Below, in pieces: positions 1 through 5,905 of a stretch of DNA of 25,910 bases. Below the pieces are notes generated by a model. It saw only the letters and a list, made by a program, of their open reading frames with translations, had not been told where the DNA came from and searched no databases. The number at the start of each line of letters is the position of its first letter. Within the stretch, counting starts at the first letter, position 1. This DNA is from an uncultured Oscillospiraceae bacterium (GTDB lineage Bacteria > Bacillota > Clostridia > Oscillospirales > Acutalibacteraceae): assembly GCA_900546785.1 (NCBI GenBank), contig URED01000034.1:1-25910 (forward strand), in the 5' to 3' direction. Made by a program: the position numbers and the translations under genes.

Positions 1-604
1 CGGCGATAAAAAATGTAACGGAAACCCCTGCCATATCAGGCATTTCTTTAGATACGAAATTAGCATAATCTTCTAAGTCGACGTATATGGAACTCTCAGC
101 AAAGTTTATTACGCCTGATGTCGACAACATGTTGGATACAAGAAAAATCTGTTTTGCATTGCTGTTATTATATGACATGGAATTGACAGCGTTCGTAAGT
201 GTAGTCAAACCTCTGAGGATATCGACCTCAGGAGTGACCGGAATGGCAGCGGTATTAATAATTTTCTTAATCTTATTTAACAAGTTTTCGCATTGCGTTT
301 GCCGATTCGTTTTGGAGAGTCCACTTTCGTAATCAGCATCGATAGTATCTTGGTTGACGCGGTACGGATCCCCGTCTATCTCGTAAAGATCTACGCTTGT
401 CCCGTTTTCCAAAAGTGCATCTTCAAGTTCTGCTTCAAGCGCTGAGTCAATGTCAATTGCTGCGCAGTTTCTTGTATTCTGGATGCCGACAGCAATGTTG
501 GTCGGTCCGGTTATACCAGAATCTTCGGAGTCATTGGCTCCGCATCCGACAAAACACAAAGAAATAACAACAACTGTTAAAAACATAGCGATAAATTTTT
601 TCAT
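1..604 (-). CDS. VWA-like lipoprotein, N-terminal part (runs off the left edge)
   Basis: The frame starts at an ATG at 604 with GGAGG nine bases upstream and stays open to base 1 (about 201 residues visible). It begins with a lipoprotein signal peptide: basic MKK, a hydrophobic run to residue 20, and a lipobox-like FVGC with Cys21 as the likely lipidated residue. After an acidic linker, two stretches resemble a von Willebrand A-type fold as used in VWA/OmpA-type surface proteins: an early strand (NIAVGIQNTRN) followed by EIDGDPYRV, and a later IFLVSNMLSTSGVINF followed by MPDMAGVSVTFF. The match is by eye and the metal-site residues are not classical. It is the last visible gene of a four-gene operon and is probably anchored outside the membrane. 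Function unknown. Confidence 0.72.
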   Translation of the reverse strand, partial: MKKFIAMFLTVVVISLCFVGCGANDSEDSGITGPTNIAVGIQNTRNCAAIDIDSALEAELEDALLENGTSVDLYEIDGDPYRVNQDTIDADYESGLSKTNRQTQCENLLNKIKKIINTAAIPVTPEVDILRGLTTLTNAVNSMSYNNSNAKQIFLVSNMLSTSGVINFAESSIYVDLEDYANFVSKEMPDMAGVSVTFFIA

Positions 605-623
605 AATTCATACCTCCCTATAT

Positions 624-643
624 GCCGGAGGTCACCCTCCGGC
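624..643 (-). promoter_or_regulatory. Intercistronic hairpin just upstream of the lipoprotein ribosome-binding site
   Basis: A perfect 8-bp stem (GCCGGAGG / CCTCCGGC, 4-nt loop) lies between the membrane-protein stop and the lipoprotein start. No T-run follows it on the minus strand, so it is not an obvious terminator. The CCUCC of the distal arm could pair either with GGAGG in the stem or with the GGAGG ribosome-binding site about a dozen bases downstream. Confidence 0.55.
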
Positions 644-651
644 AAAGTAAT

Positions 652-1461
652 TTACTTTCTGTATAAACTCGTGATCTTCTCGGTAACATCACCGTCGCCG
701 TGAAATTTTTCCAGTTCCTCAACTGCCTCTTGCTGCTTAATTTTTGCCTGCGCTTCTGCAACCGCTACTGCATTATCAGCACGCTTTTCTTCATATGTAT
801 TGGTGGTTTCATCATCGATTACATCTTCCAACTGCTTTCTCTCAGACTCAAGTTCCGCCTTAAATCTCTCGATGTAATAACTGAAGGTAGCAGCCTTCTG
901 CTTATCGCGCTCTTCTTTATGAGTAAAAGATATATGACTCGCAAGCAACACAGCTGCTGAAGTACCGATATTTACGAAATTCATGAATGTCATTAAGGAG
1001 ATCTTTAATGAAGTTGTAAGCTGCGGAGTAAATGTATCATAGTCAGTTGCATCTATTGTACTTTCAATAAGACTTTCGAGTATAAAGTCTGCTGCTGAAT
1101 ATCTAATTACACATAACCCGATCATAACGAGAAACCAAGAGCCAATAGCAATGCCCAAGATGGTTTTATTGAGTACTTGGTCAAAGCGATCACGACTGTA
1201 CTTGATGTTTTCGAACCCATATTCGTAAAAAGCGGGTCCCACATCGAGTATGCAGGCCGATGTTAGCGTAAGAAGTAAGTTGAAATACGACGCCCCCTTT
1301 AGTAATGGGTCAAGAGTAAAATACACTGTAAGCCCATCACAGACTGTAGCAATAGCGCTAATAATGAACATGGTGATTGGGCGTGTAAGCACATCGTGCT
1401 TATATAACAACCCAGTCCTTTTCAGAAGCGTATATTTCGCATCATCTCTTGCTTTCTTCAT
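652..1461 (-). CDS. Four-helix membrane protein with cytoplasmic coiled-coil tail, unknown function
   Basis: 269 residues. The start at 1461 has AGGAGG eight bases upstream, inside the preceding gene, with a 20-bp overlap that implies translational coupling. Hydrophobic segments lie at about residues 29-50, 59-80, 97-120 and 155-178, so the protein is polytopic with little outside the bilayer. From about residue 180 to the end the chain is highly charged, rich in Glu, Lys, Gln and Ala, and should form a long coiled coil (FKAELESERKQLEDVIDD, then VAEAQAKIKQQEAVEELEK). I recognise no catalytic motif or named family. The partner genes (two soluble proteins upstream, a VWA-like lipoprotein downstream) suggest a membrane complex linking the cytoplasm to an extracellular lipoprotein; that is inference. 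Confidence 0.8.
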   Translation of the reverse strand: MKKARDDAKYTLLKRTGLLYKHDVLTRPITMFIISAIATVCDGLTVYFTLDPLLKGASYFNLLLTLTSACILDVGPAFYEYGFENIKYSRDRFDQVLNKTILGIAIGSWFLVMIGLCVIRYSAADFILESLIESTIDATDYDTFTPQLTTSLKISLMTFMNFVNIGTSAAVLLASHISFTHKEERDKQKAATFSYYIERFKAELESERKQLEDVIDDETTNTYEEKRADNAVAVAEAQAKIKQQEAVEELEKFHGDGDVTEKITSLYRK

Positions 1462-1834
1462 CTGCTTTACCTCCTAAATCTAAAATCGAAGCAATTTTTC
1501 CTACAAATTCCAAATCAGACTCCACGCGCCGCAACTGAGCCCGTGCTCCTGATTGTATGACCTTCCACATATGAAGATTTTTAATAAAATGGTCATTTAT
1601 GACCGCCTTATTATATGCGGTATACGTATCGATCAAGGGAACGCGGTAATCAGGTGACCGATCGTCAGGAAGCGATTCTTTTATGAAATCCGCGCAACTT
1701 TGACGACTGATGTCCCCGTAATCAGCATCTGGATAGTCTTTGGGAACTATATACCTAAAATCTTTGGTATCTTTAGAAATAAGGATGTCGCTTTCAGAAG
1801 CATCCTTTTTTTTGTTTCGGTGAAAAAGTTTCAC
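1442..1834 (-). CDS. Small soluble protein of the lipoprotein operon, unknown function
   Basis: 130 residues from a GTG start at 1834. The GTG lies 2 nt after the stop of the upstream gene, with GGAGG seven bases before it, so the genes are tightly coupled. The N-terminus is basic (KLFHRNKKK), the middle is rich in Asp, Tyr and Pro (DYPDADYGDISRQ), and the C-terminal half is predicted helical. There is no signal peptide or membrane segment. No family is recognised. Spacing and overlap on both sides make it an integral member of the four-gene operon. Confidence 0.72.
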   Translation of the reverse strand: MKLFHRNKKKDASESDILISKDTKDFRYIVPKDYPDADYGDISRQSCADFIKESLPDDRSPDYRVPLIDTYTAYNKAVINDHFIKNLHMWKVIQSGARAQLRRVESDLEFVGKIASILDLGGKADEESKR

Positions 1835-1836
1835 TA

Positions 1837-2373
1837 CTACGCCTCCGTCTCTTTAAAAATATGAAATGCAGCAGGATCAAAAACAAACTCATCAAACGGA
1901 TTTTTGAGCTCTGTAATATCCGTGCGTTTAGACAGTTTAGAAAGATATTTATCCACGCTTGAACTGCAAAGCGATACGACTGAAGCGATAAGCTCGCAGT
2001 GCTCATCAATCAACACCGAAAGATCTGATCTGGCCGTTTCAGCACGTTTCGCGTTTTCGCGTGCGGCATTGGCAGCCGCCGCCGCTTCAACTATTTGAGC
2101 TTTTCTTTTAACGATGGACGAGGACTCATCAACATTCAGCGGTTCAGGATTGGAATATGCTGTTACCTTCTTTGAAGCTTCAATCAAGAGAGAATGATTC
2201 TCTGCAATAAAATCTTTGCAAAGCCTATGAATACAGGACTGCATGAGCTCATAAACAGATTGTACTGTCTTCTGAACGGCATCCGGACCACGCTTAGAGT
2301 CGATGGGAGCCCGGATCCTGAGCAGCCAGAGCGTACTCCTAAGATCACGCGGGAGTTTGTTGCTTTTGTTCAT
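1837..2373 (-). CDS. First gene of the lipoprotein operon, helical protein of unknown function
   Basis: 178 residues. The ATG at 2373 has a strong GGAGG seven bases upstream. The protein is soluble and mostly helical: a basic N-terminus (PRDLRSTLWLLRIRAP), a central helical region, an Ala-rich charged helix around residues 95-115 (EAAAAANAARENAKRAETAR), then further amphipathic helix to about residue 155. It has no signal peptide. It leads a transcription unit continuing through the next three genes with gaps or overlaps of only a few bases. A small GC hairpin (2395-2407) sits in the leader just ahead of the ribosome-binding site. No family recognised. Confidence 0.72.
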   Translation of the reverse strand: MNKSNKLPRDLRSTLWLLRIRAPIDSKRGPDAVQKTVQSVYELMQSCIHRLCKDFIAENHSLLIEASKKVTAYSNPEPLNVDESSSIVKRKAQIVEAAAAANAARENAKRAETARSDLSVLIDEHCELIASVVSLCSSSVDKYLSKLSKRTDITELKNPFDEFVFDPAAFHIFKETEA

Positions 2374-2733
2374 TTAATTACCTCCTTATATAAAGCGGTT
2401 AAGCCGCCTATAATTAATATACATGAAAAAAATAAAACAACTGATTCCTTGGTTGCACACTGATTTTAACCTGCTTGAATGTTTATATTTATAATACCAA
2501 AAATATTTACCGGTTAACTAATTCACGGTTTTTTTGTGAACAAAATCCTTTAATTATTGTTTTGTTGCCTTTATATTAGTGATTCTTTGGTTAAGTTAAA
2601 GAGCCATGTTTTTAGACGTAAATATTATTCATTGCTCTCAAATGTCTAAAAAATTCAACTTTGTTTCCACGTTCCTCTAATTAATATTCTATAATGTTTT
2701 TGAAATTTTTAGAGGAACACGGTTACTTAACAA
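2374..2733. other. AT-rich non-coding spacer with small dyads and repeats
   Basis: No convincing gene on either strand. It should hold the promoter of the minus-strand operon, although I cannot pick one -10/-35 pair with confidence. Visible structure: a short hairpin TTCAC/GTGAA around 2522-2539; a near-exact 12-bp direct repeat GATTCYTTGGTT at 2443 and 2581; and a 10-bp inverted repeat GTTCCTCTAA / TTAGAGGAAC at 2671-2680 and 2709-2718 separated by AT-rich DNA. The last could be an operator or recombination-related site. Confidence 0.5.
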
Positions 2734-2770
2734 AAAATCCCACGAAAATCAAAAGTTTTCGTGGGATTTT
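2734..2770 (-). terminator. Strong intrinsic terminator after the small TTG-start gene
   Basis: A 15-bp perfect stem (2734-2748 with 2756-2770, 7-nt loop) with a CCCACG/CGTGGG core and A/T flanks sits 13 bases beyond the stop of the 53-aa gene. It gives T-rich 3' ends on both strands, so it could act in both directions. Confidence 0.85.
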
Positions 2771-2783
2771 CAATCTTATTTAA

Positions 2784-2945
2784 TTAAATAAGATCTTTAA
2801 GTTCTTTTAATATTTTCTTTTTTTCATTTAGTGGGATATGGAGAGCATTAAGTTTTGAAATGATCGCAGCGGAATGGAACTCGGCGAGTTCTTTCTGAAA
2901 TTCTTTTAGCTTTTCGGCGTTTGGCAAATGGACGATAACATTCAA
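2784..2945 (-). CDS. 53-residue helical protein, TTG start, unknown function
   Basis: The gene starts at a TTG (2945-2943) with AGGGGAG eight bases upstream and ends at TAA (2784), directly before a strong terminator. The two other nearby ATGs on this strand open only very short frames. The product begins MNVIVHLPNAEKLKEFQKEL and continues as charged helix ending KKKILKELKDLI: a short beta strand followed by two or three amphipathic helices. It is small and nearly neutral to basic, like many accessory proteins of integrative elements. I recognise no family. A role in element biology, for example as a recombination directionality factor for the nearby serine recombinase, is possible but unsupported beyond size and location. 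Confidence 0.68.
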   Translation of the reverse strand: MNVIVHLPNAEKLKEFQKELAEFHSAAIISKLNALHIPLNEKKKILKELKDLI

Positions 2946-3022
2946 AACATATTCTCCCCTATCAAGAAAATATACGGAAAGAACTGCTTGTCATAGAACC
3001 GTTTTTTGATTATTTTTCCTGC

Positions 3023-3034
3023 TGCCATATGGCA
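3023..3034. promoter_or_regulatory. 12-bp perfect palindrome in the spacer between two small element genes
   Basis: TGCCATATGGCA lies in the 231-bp spacer 2946-3176, which holds no supported gene. It lies 78 bases upstream of the 53-aa gene start. It could be a binding site for an element-encoded dimeric regulator such as the ribbon-helix-helix-like protein next door; no direct evidence. Confidence 0.3.
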
Positions 3035-3176
3035 ACACGGCTTTTAAATTATTTCTGTATCACCCCTCTCTTTCAGTCCGTGTTTGCAGTAAGGACTGTT
3101 ATAATTTTGTTTGCATTTAGCATATAATCATCCTTTCCGCCCAGTCGGATAACGGTAGGCATTTGTTTTTTTGTAA

Positions 3177-3572
3177 TTAATCTTCACCGTTCTGATAACG
3201 GATAATATCTTCAAGATTGATCCAGCCGTTGAGTTCTTTCACTTCTCTGATTACTCTGTGCTTCATTCGCTGCACTTTTTCATCATCAAGTTCAAACGCT
3301 CCAGCAAGAACATTCATTGTTGCCGCCATCTCAACGGCTAACTTGAAGATAATTCGTGATAATCTGTATTCGCTCAGATCGATCTTTGCCCCTACAACGG
3401 ATTCAAAAGCAGGTGTCAGCAGATCTGTGTTGACCTGTTTGTGCAGGTAACAGTCGTAAAGTTTTATCGCCTGAATAACGAATTGATTTCTGCTTCTTGC
3501 GTCCGCAAGATTCATATCACTGTCGCAAAGATCGATTATTTCCTGAGGAAGATAAAAAGATACTCTTTTCAT
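3177..3572 (-). CDS. Ribbon-helix-helix-like DNA-binding protein of a mobile element
   Basis: 131 residues. The first 45 residues (KRVSFYLPQEIIDLCD, then SRNQFVIQAIKLYDCYL) fit an RHH/CopG-type fold: a basic beta strand for DNA contact followed by two helices with the typical SRNQFV turn. The remainder is helical (about 55-125) and may mediate oligomerisation. Such proteins control replication, transfer or recombination genes in clostridial plasmids and integrative elements. The ribosome-binding site is not ideal: GGAGAT lies more than 20 bases upstream and a weaker purine run lies nearer. The gene reads toward the small TTG-start gene. Confidence 0.7.
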   Translation of the reverse strand: MKRVSFYLPQEIIDLCDSDMNLADARSRNQFVIQAIKLYDCYLHKQVNTDLLTPAFESVVGAKIDLSEYRLSRIIFKLAVEMAATMNVLAGAFELDDEKVQRMKHRVIREVKELNGWINLEDIIRYQNGED

Positions 3573-3640
3573 TTCATCTTTTTCCGTAACTTACCATCTC
3601 CTTTTTATGACATAAATTTTGATGTAATATTTGTTTGTTT

Positions 3641-3664
3641 AAAACCGCATGGTTGTGCGGTTTT
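3641..3664. terminator. Bidirectional terminator between the 75-aa ORF and the RHH-like gene
   Basis: A 9-bp stem AAAACCGCA / TGCGGTTTT with a 6-nt loop, with T-runs on both strands. On the minus strand it would end transcription coming from the winged-helix gene before the RHH-like gene. Confidence 0.75.
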
Positions 3665-3747
3665 TGATAAGTTGACATCAAAACGCTTGTTCTTTTGTGC
3701 TCAAAAATGAGTCTCCAAACTGCCTTTTGATGCCAAACCCGAAACCC

Positions 3748-3975
3748 CTACGAACGGCGTTGCCGTGCGATGTTTGCGGCTTGGCGAATGAGGTTTGACG
3801 CCAAGCCTTTATCCTGCTTGGTCATCGACCGCTGCTTTTTACCTGTTTTCGCCTCCTTTTTATGCTCTGAATTTCGGTTTGTTTTTGCTGCTTTCGGGTG
3901 TTTTCTCGGCTTCCTTTCAACTCCGTCAAACAGGGCGGACAGTGCCGCCAGGAACGGCAGGAACACCTTGTTCAC
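3748..3975 (-). CDS. Possible small basic protein (75 residues), unknown function
   Basis: An open frame from a GTG at 3975 to TAG at 3748. The N-terminus is hydrophobic (NKVFLPFLAALSALF), followed by a very Lys/Arg-rich stretch (about 20-50) and a C-terminal helix ending ANIARQRRS. It lies 56 bp downstream of the winged-helix gene on the same strand and is followed by a terminator, which fits a second gene of one transcript. Against it: GGCGG is only one base from the GTG, and longer frames overlap on the opposite strand. A short leading-membrane or nucleic-acid-binding protein is conceivable; not recognised. Confidence 0.42.
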   Translation of the reverse strand: MNKVFLPFLAALSALFDGVERKPRKHPKAAKTNRNSEHKKEAKTGKKQRSMTKQDKGLASNLIRQAANIARQRRS

Positions 3976-4031
3976 ACCGCCGTGCTTAAGGCGTCACTGC
4001 CGTCACTCTCAAAATTTTAGTATTTCAGTTG

Positions 4032-4343
4032 TTAGCGTCTGAATCTGTTACCGGCGCCGGTCTGGATTTTGTTCAGCGTGTAGATGTTGGATAACTGCTG
4101 CTGTTCTTTTGAAAAGTCAAAGCGGCTTGTCTTTTCAATCAGTCCGTTATCAATCAAGCCGTTTAACGCCTTATCTACGGTACTGACGGAAATGTTGCAT
4201 TGCTTTGCAATCGTTCGTCTGCTCGGAAAGCATCTGTGGCTTTTGTCCGAGCATTTCACAAGGTAGCAGTAAACAACAAATTCACTTACCGTTAAGCCTT
4301 CATCAAAAATTTGATTCGGCAGAGTAAAATAATTACCGTACAT
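4032..4343 (-). CDS. Winged-helix DNA-binding protein (plasmid/ICE replication-control type)
   Basis: 103 residues with a near-ideal ribosome-binding site (AAAGGAGGG, eight bases before ATG). It begins YGNYFTLPNQIFDEGLTVSE, the typical opening of helix-turn-helix proteins found in clostridial integrative elements and RepA-like N-termini. A winged helix follows at residues 18-85: RRTIAKQCNISVSTVDKALN is the recognition helix-turn-helix and DNGLIEKTSRF the wing. The family is often longer; this one ends at residue 103 with RFRR. It is divergent from the sigma-like gene across a dyad-rich control region that it may bind. Likely a transcriptional regulator of the element. Confidence 0.78.
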   Translation of the reverse strand: MYGNYFTLPNQIFDEGLTVSEFVVYCYLVKCSDKSHRCFPSRRTIAKQCNISVSTVDKALNGLIDNGLIEKTSRFDFSKEQQQLSNIYTLNKIQTGAGNRFRR

Positions 4344-4367
4344 TTTTTGGCCCTCCTTTCTTTGCTA

Positions 4368-4396
4368 TTGACACAGAATATCATTTGTGATATTCT
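4368..4396 (+). promoter_or_regulatory. Consensus promoter for the sigma-like gene pair
   Basis: A perfect -35 TTGACA (4368-4373), 17-nt spacer, and -10 TATTCT (4391-4396), reading toward the gene at 4498. Spacer and -10 are covered by an inverted repeat, so this strong promoter is probably repressed. Confidence 0.75.
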
Positions 4397-4437
4397 TTAA
4401 GTGTAATATGTAGCAGTGATATTACTATTACATATTA
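4376..4437. promoter_or_regulatory. Divergent control region with two dyads (candidate operators)
   Basis: Dyad one is GAATATCA-TTTG-TGATATTC at 4376-4395, over the promoter. Dyad two has 9-bp perfect arms TAATATGTA (4404-4412) and TACATATTA (4429-4437). GTGATATT also recurs directly at 4387 and 4416, a 29-bp interval that would place two sites nearly on the same DNA face. Winged-helix and sigma-like proteins encoded on either side are the obvious candidate binders. Confidence 0.55.
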
Positions 4438-4497
4438 TAGGTGAGTTAAAAACAAAAATCGGTAGTACCGAAACAAAAAATTTTTAGGAGGTAAAAA

Positions 4498-4974
4498 ATA
4501 CTGCTGATAGACAGAATTGCTGCGAAAGAAGAAACATTCGCGAAAAATGGACAATGGGAAGAACTGATCGCTTACTGGGACGCAAGAGACCGTGAACGTG
4601 ACAGGGCATATTACAGGCATAAAGATTCCATAGATATTACAGTAATGGACAAAGTATTTCTGGATGACGAGGAACTTTTGGACTTGGAAAAAGTAAATGA
4701 AATATGCCGGGAGAATCTTTGCGATGCTGACAATCTGGACTTTGACTATATGCATATTCAGGAGATAGTAAGTAATTCCGAACTTTCATTGGCTTTAAAT
4801 AAATTAACAGAAAAGCAGAAATTCGTTTTATATATGTACGGCGTGGAATGGTACAAGACAAGCGAGATAGCAAAAATCATGAACATATCACCGCGGGGTG
4901 TGAGAAATCATCTTGAATCGGCAAAAAGAAGTATTATGAAGACGCTTGAGTTAGATCAATCCAATGCTGCATAG
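4498..4974 (+). CDS. Sigma-70 region 4-like DNA-binding protein with a non-canonical start
   Basis: The coding frame begins right after AGGAGG-TAAAAA with ATA-CTG-CTG; an in-frame TAA precedes it, so no ATG/GTG/TTG is available near the ribosome-binding site. The first ATG is 49 codons in (4645), lacks a good ribosome-binding site, and would discard well-formed protein (AAKEETFAKNGQWEELIAYW). I take the start as ATA at 4498 (or CTG at 4501), giving about 158 residues. Residues 100-150 form a sigma region-4-type helix-turn-helix: LTEKQKFVLYMYGVEWYKTS, then EIAKIMNISPRGVRNHLESA. There is no region 2, so it is not a full sigma factor. It is followed 12 bp later by the Cys-cluster gene in one operon. 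Confidence 0.72.
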   Translation: MLLIDRIAAKEETFAKNGQWEELIAYWDARDRERDRAYYRHKDSIDITVMDKVFLDDEELLDLEKVNEICRENLCDADNLDFDYMHIQEIVSNSELSLALNKLTEKQKFVLYMYGVEWYKTSEIAKIMNISPRGVRNHLESAKRSIMKTLELDQSNAA

Positions 4975-4986
4975 GAGGGAACATAA

Positions 4987-5766
4987 ATGAAATATGTGCG
5001 CTATTCAGAATATGAAATCAGAGAAAACAAGCAGGGTGAAAGCGTTGTAATTCCAACACGAACCGCGCAACTTAAAACCTATGATCCGACAGAAAACGCA
5101 GAAGAAATTTTAACCGCCATGTTGAACACAGGACGGTCAATGAAAGAGGCAACTCCAGAAAAGGCGGAAGAACTGATCTTGGATTTTGTAAACCAATACG
5201 GACTTCTCGGCGCGATAGCGGAACTACCGCTAAACATAGATTTCTATAACCATGAGTTAGTATTTATAGAAAACAATCTGTTTATGTCAAGCGGAGTAAT
5301 GGCAACAGAAGATTTTGAAGATTTGTTTTTCGAAAAGGCAAAGCCAAGAATCACAAAATCTTTTAAACTTGATGATTACATTGCATCAAGAAATTACAGC
5401 GAACCAATTACTTGGATTGCAGAGTATATTCATGAACTATATGAAGTTTTGTTGCTTTCGGGAAAATACAAGACAGAGCCTGATACAGTTTCCTTTTTGC
5501 TCAATGACAGATTAAAAACAAATATCCGTTACAGATTGACTGTAACGGACAGGATACAAATGCAGTATGAATTTCATTCTCTGATGGGCGTTTTGAATTT
5601 TACAATGGCGAATTTATTGTCGGCAGACGGCGCTCCGCTGAAAATCTGCAAGCACTGCCAAAAGGCATTTATCTCACAAAACAAACGAGCGGAGTTTTGC
5701 TCCGAACGCTGCCGTAACCAATTTAATGTTTACAAATCAAGAGCCAAGGCTAAGCGAAACAAATGA
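4987..5766 (+). CDS. Element protein with C-terminal zinc-finger-like Cys cluster
   Basis: 259 residues. Start ATG at 4987 with AGGAGG seven bases upstream. The first 200 residues form a mostly helical domain without a recognised motif. Near the C-terminus is CKHCQKAFIS, then FCSERCRNQFNVYKSRAK: four cysteines spaced CxxC-x13-CxxxC and a basic tail, resembling the zinc knuckle of CGNR-type and related bacterial DNA-binding proteins. I believe similar proteins occur in Firmicutes mobile elements as uncharacterised domain families. Cotranscribed with the sigma-like gene and ending 78 bp before the recombinase promoter. Likely nucleic-acid binding; role unknown. Confidence 0.72.
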   Translation: MKYVRYSEYEIRENKQGESVVIPTRTAQLKTYDPTENAEEILTAMLNTGRSMKEATPEKAEELILDFVNQYGLLGAIAELPLNIDFYNHELVFIENNLFMSSGVMATEDFEDLFFEKAKPRITKSFKLDDYIASRNYSEPITWIAEYIHELYEVLLLSGKYKTEPDTVSFLLNDRLKTNIRYRLTVTDRIQMQYEFHSLMGVLNFTMANLLSADGAPLKICKHCQKAFISQNKRAEFCSERCRNQFNVYKSRAKAKRNK

Positions 5767-5843
5767 TCAATTAGAGTGTATTTGTTATGATCATGCGTGT
5801 TTAAAGGTATTGTTGTGAAAGTAAATATAAACGATAAATCAAC

Positions 5844-5872
5844 TTGAACGATATTTTCTTTTATGTTATATT
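5844..5872 (+). promoter_or_regulatory. Promoter of the serine recombinase gene
   Basis: -35 TTGAAC (5844-5849), 17-nt spacer, -10 TATATT (5867-5872), 34 bp before the start codon. This is sigma-A-like. I could not find a convincing sigma-E-type alternative, although mother-cell expression is expected for a skin recombinase. Confidence 0.6.
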
Positions 5873-5893
5873 AAAGCAAGAATAATAACATAA
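5861..5893 (+). promoter_or_regulatory. Inverted repeat over the recombinase -10 and leader
   Basis: Perfect 9-bp arms TTATGTTAT (5861-5869) and ATAACATAA (5885-5893), 15-nt spacer. The left arm overlaps the -10 box and the right arm ends next to the ribosome-binding site (GAGGCGAG). A repressor operator or a leader hairpin limiting recombinase synthesis are both plausible. Confidence 0.55.
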
Positions 5894-5905
5894 TGAGGCG
5901 AGATT

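Noticed and set aside
1..604. Plus-strand frames at 87-332 and 450-650
   Set aside because: Antisense to the lipoprotein gene, which has a signal peptide, lipobox and good ribosome-binding site.
2950..3160. Two minus-strand peptides of about 29 residues between the RHH-like gene and the TTG-start gene
   Set aside because: They have ATG starts but no ribosome-binding sites and no coherent features; too short to support.
3770..4042. 90-codon plus-strand frame opposite the 75-aa ORF
   Set aside because: No ribosome-binding site, Phe/Cys/Arg-rich shadow composition, and it points against neighbouring transcription.
5767..5905. Sigma-E-type promoter for the recombinase
   Set aside because: Expected from the role, but no sequence matched both elements at proper spacing; only the sigma-A-like promoter was convincing.
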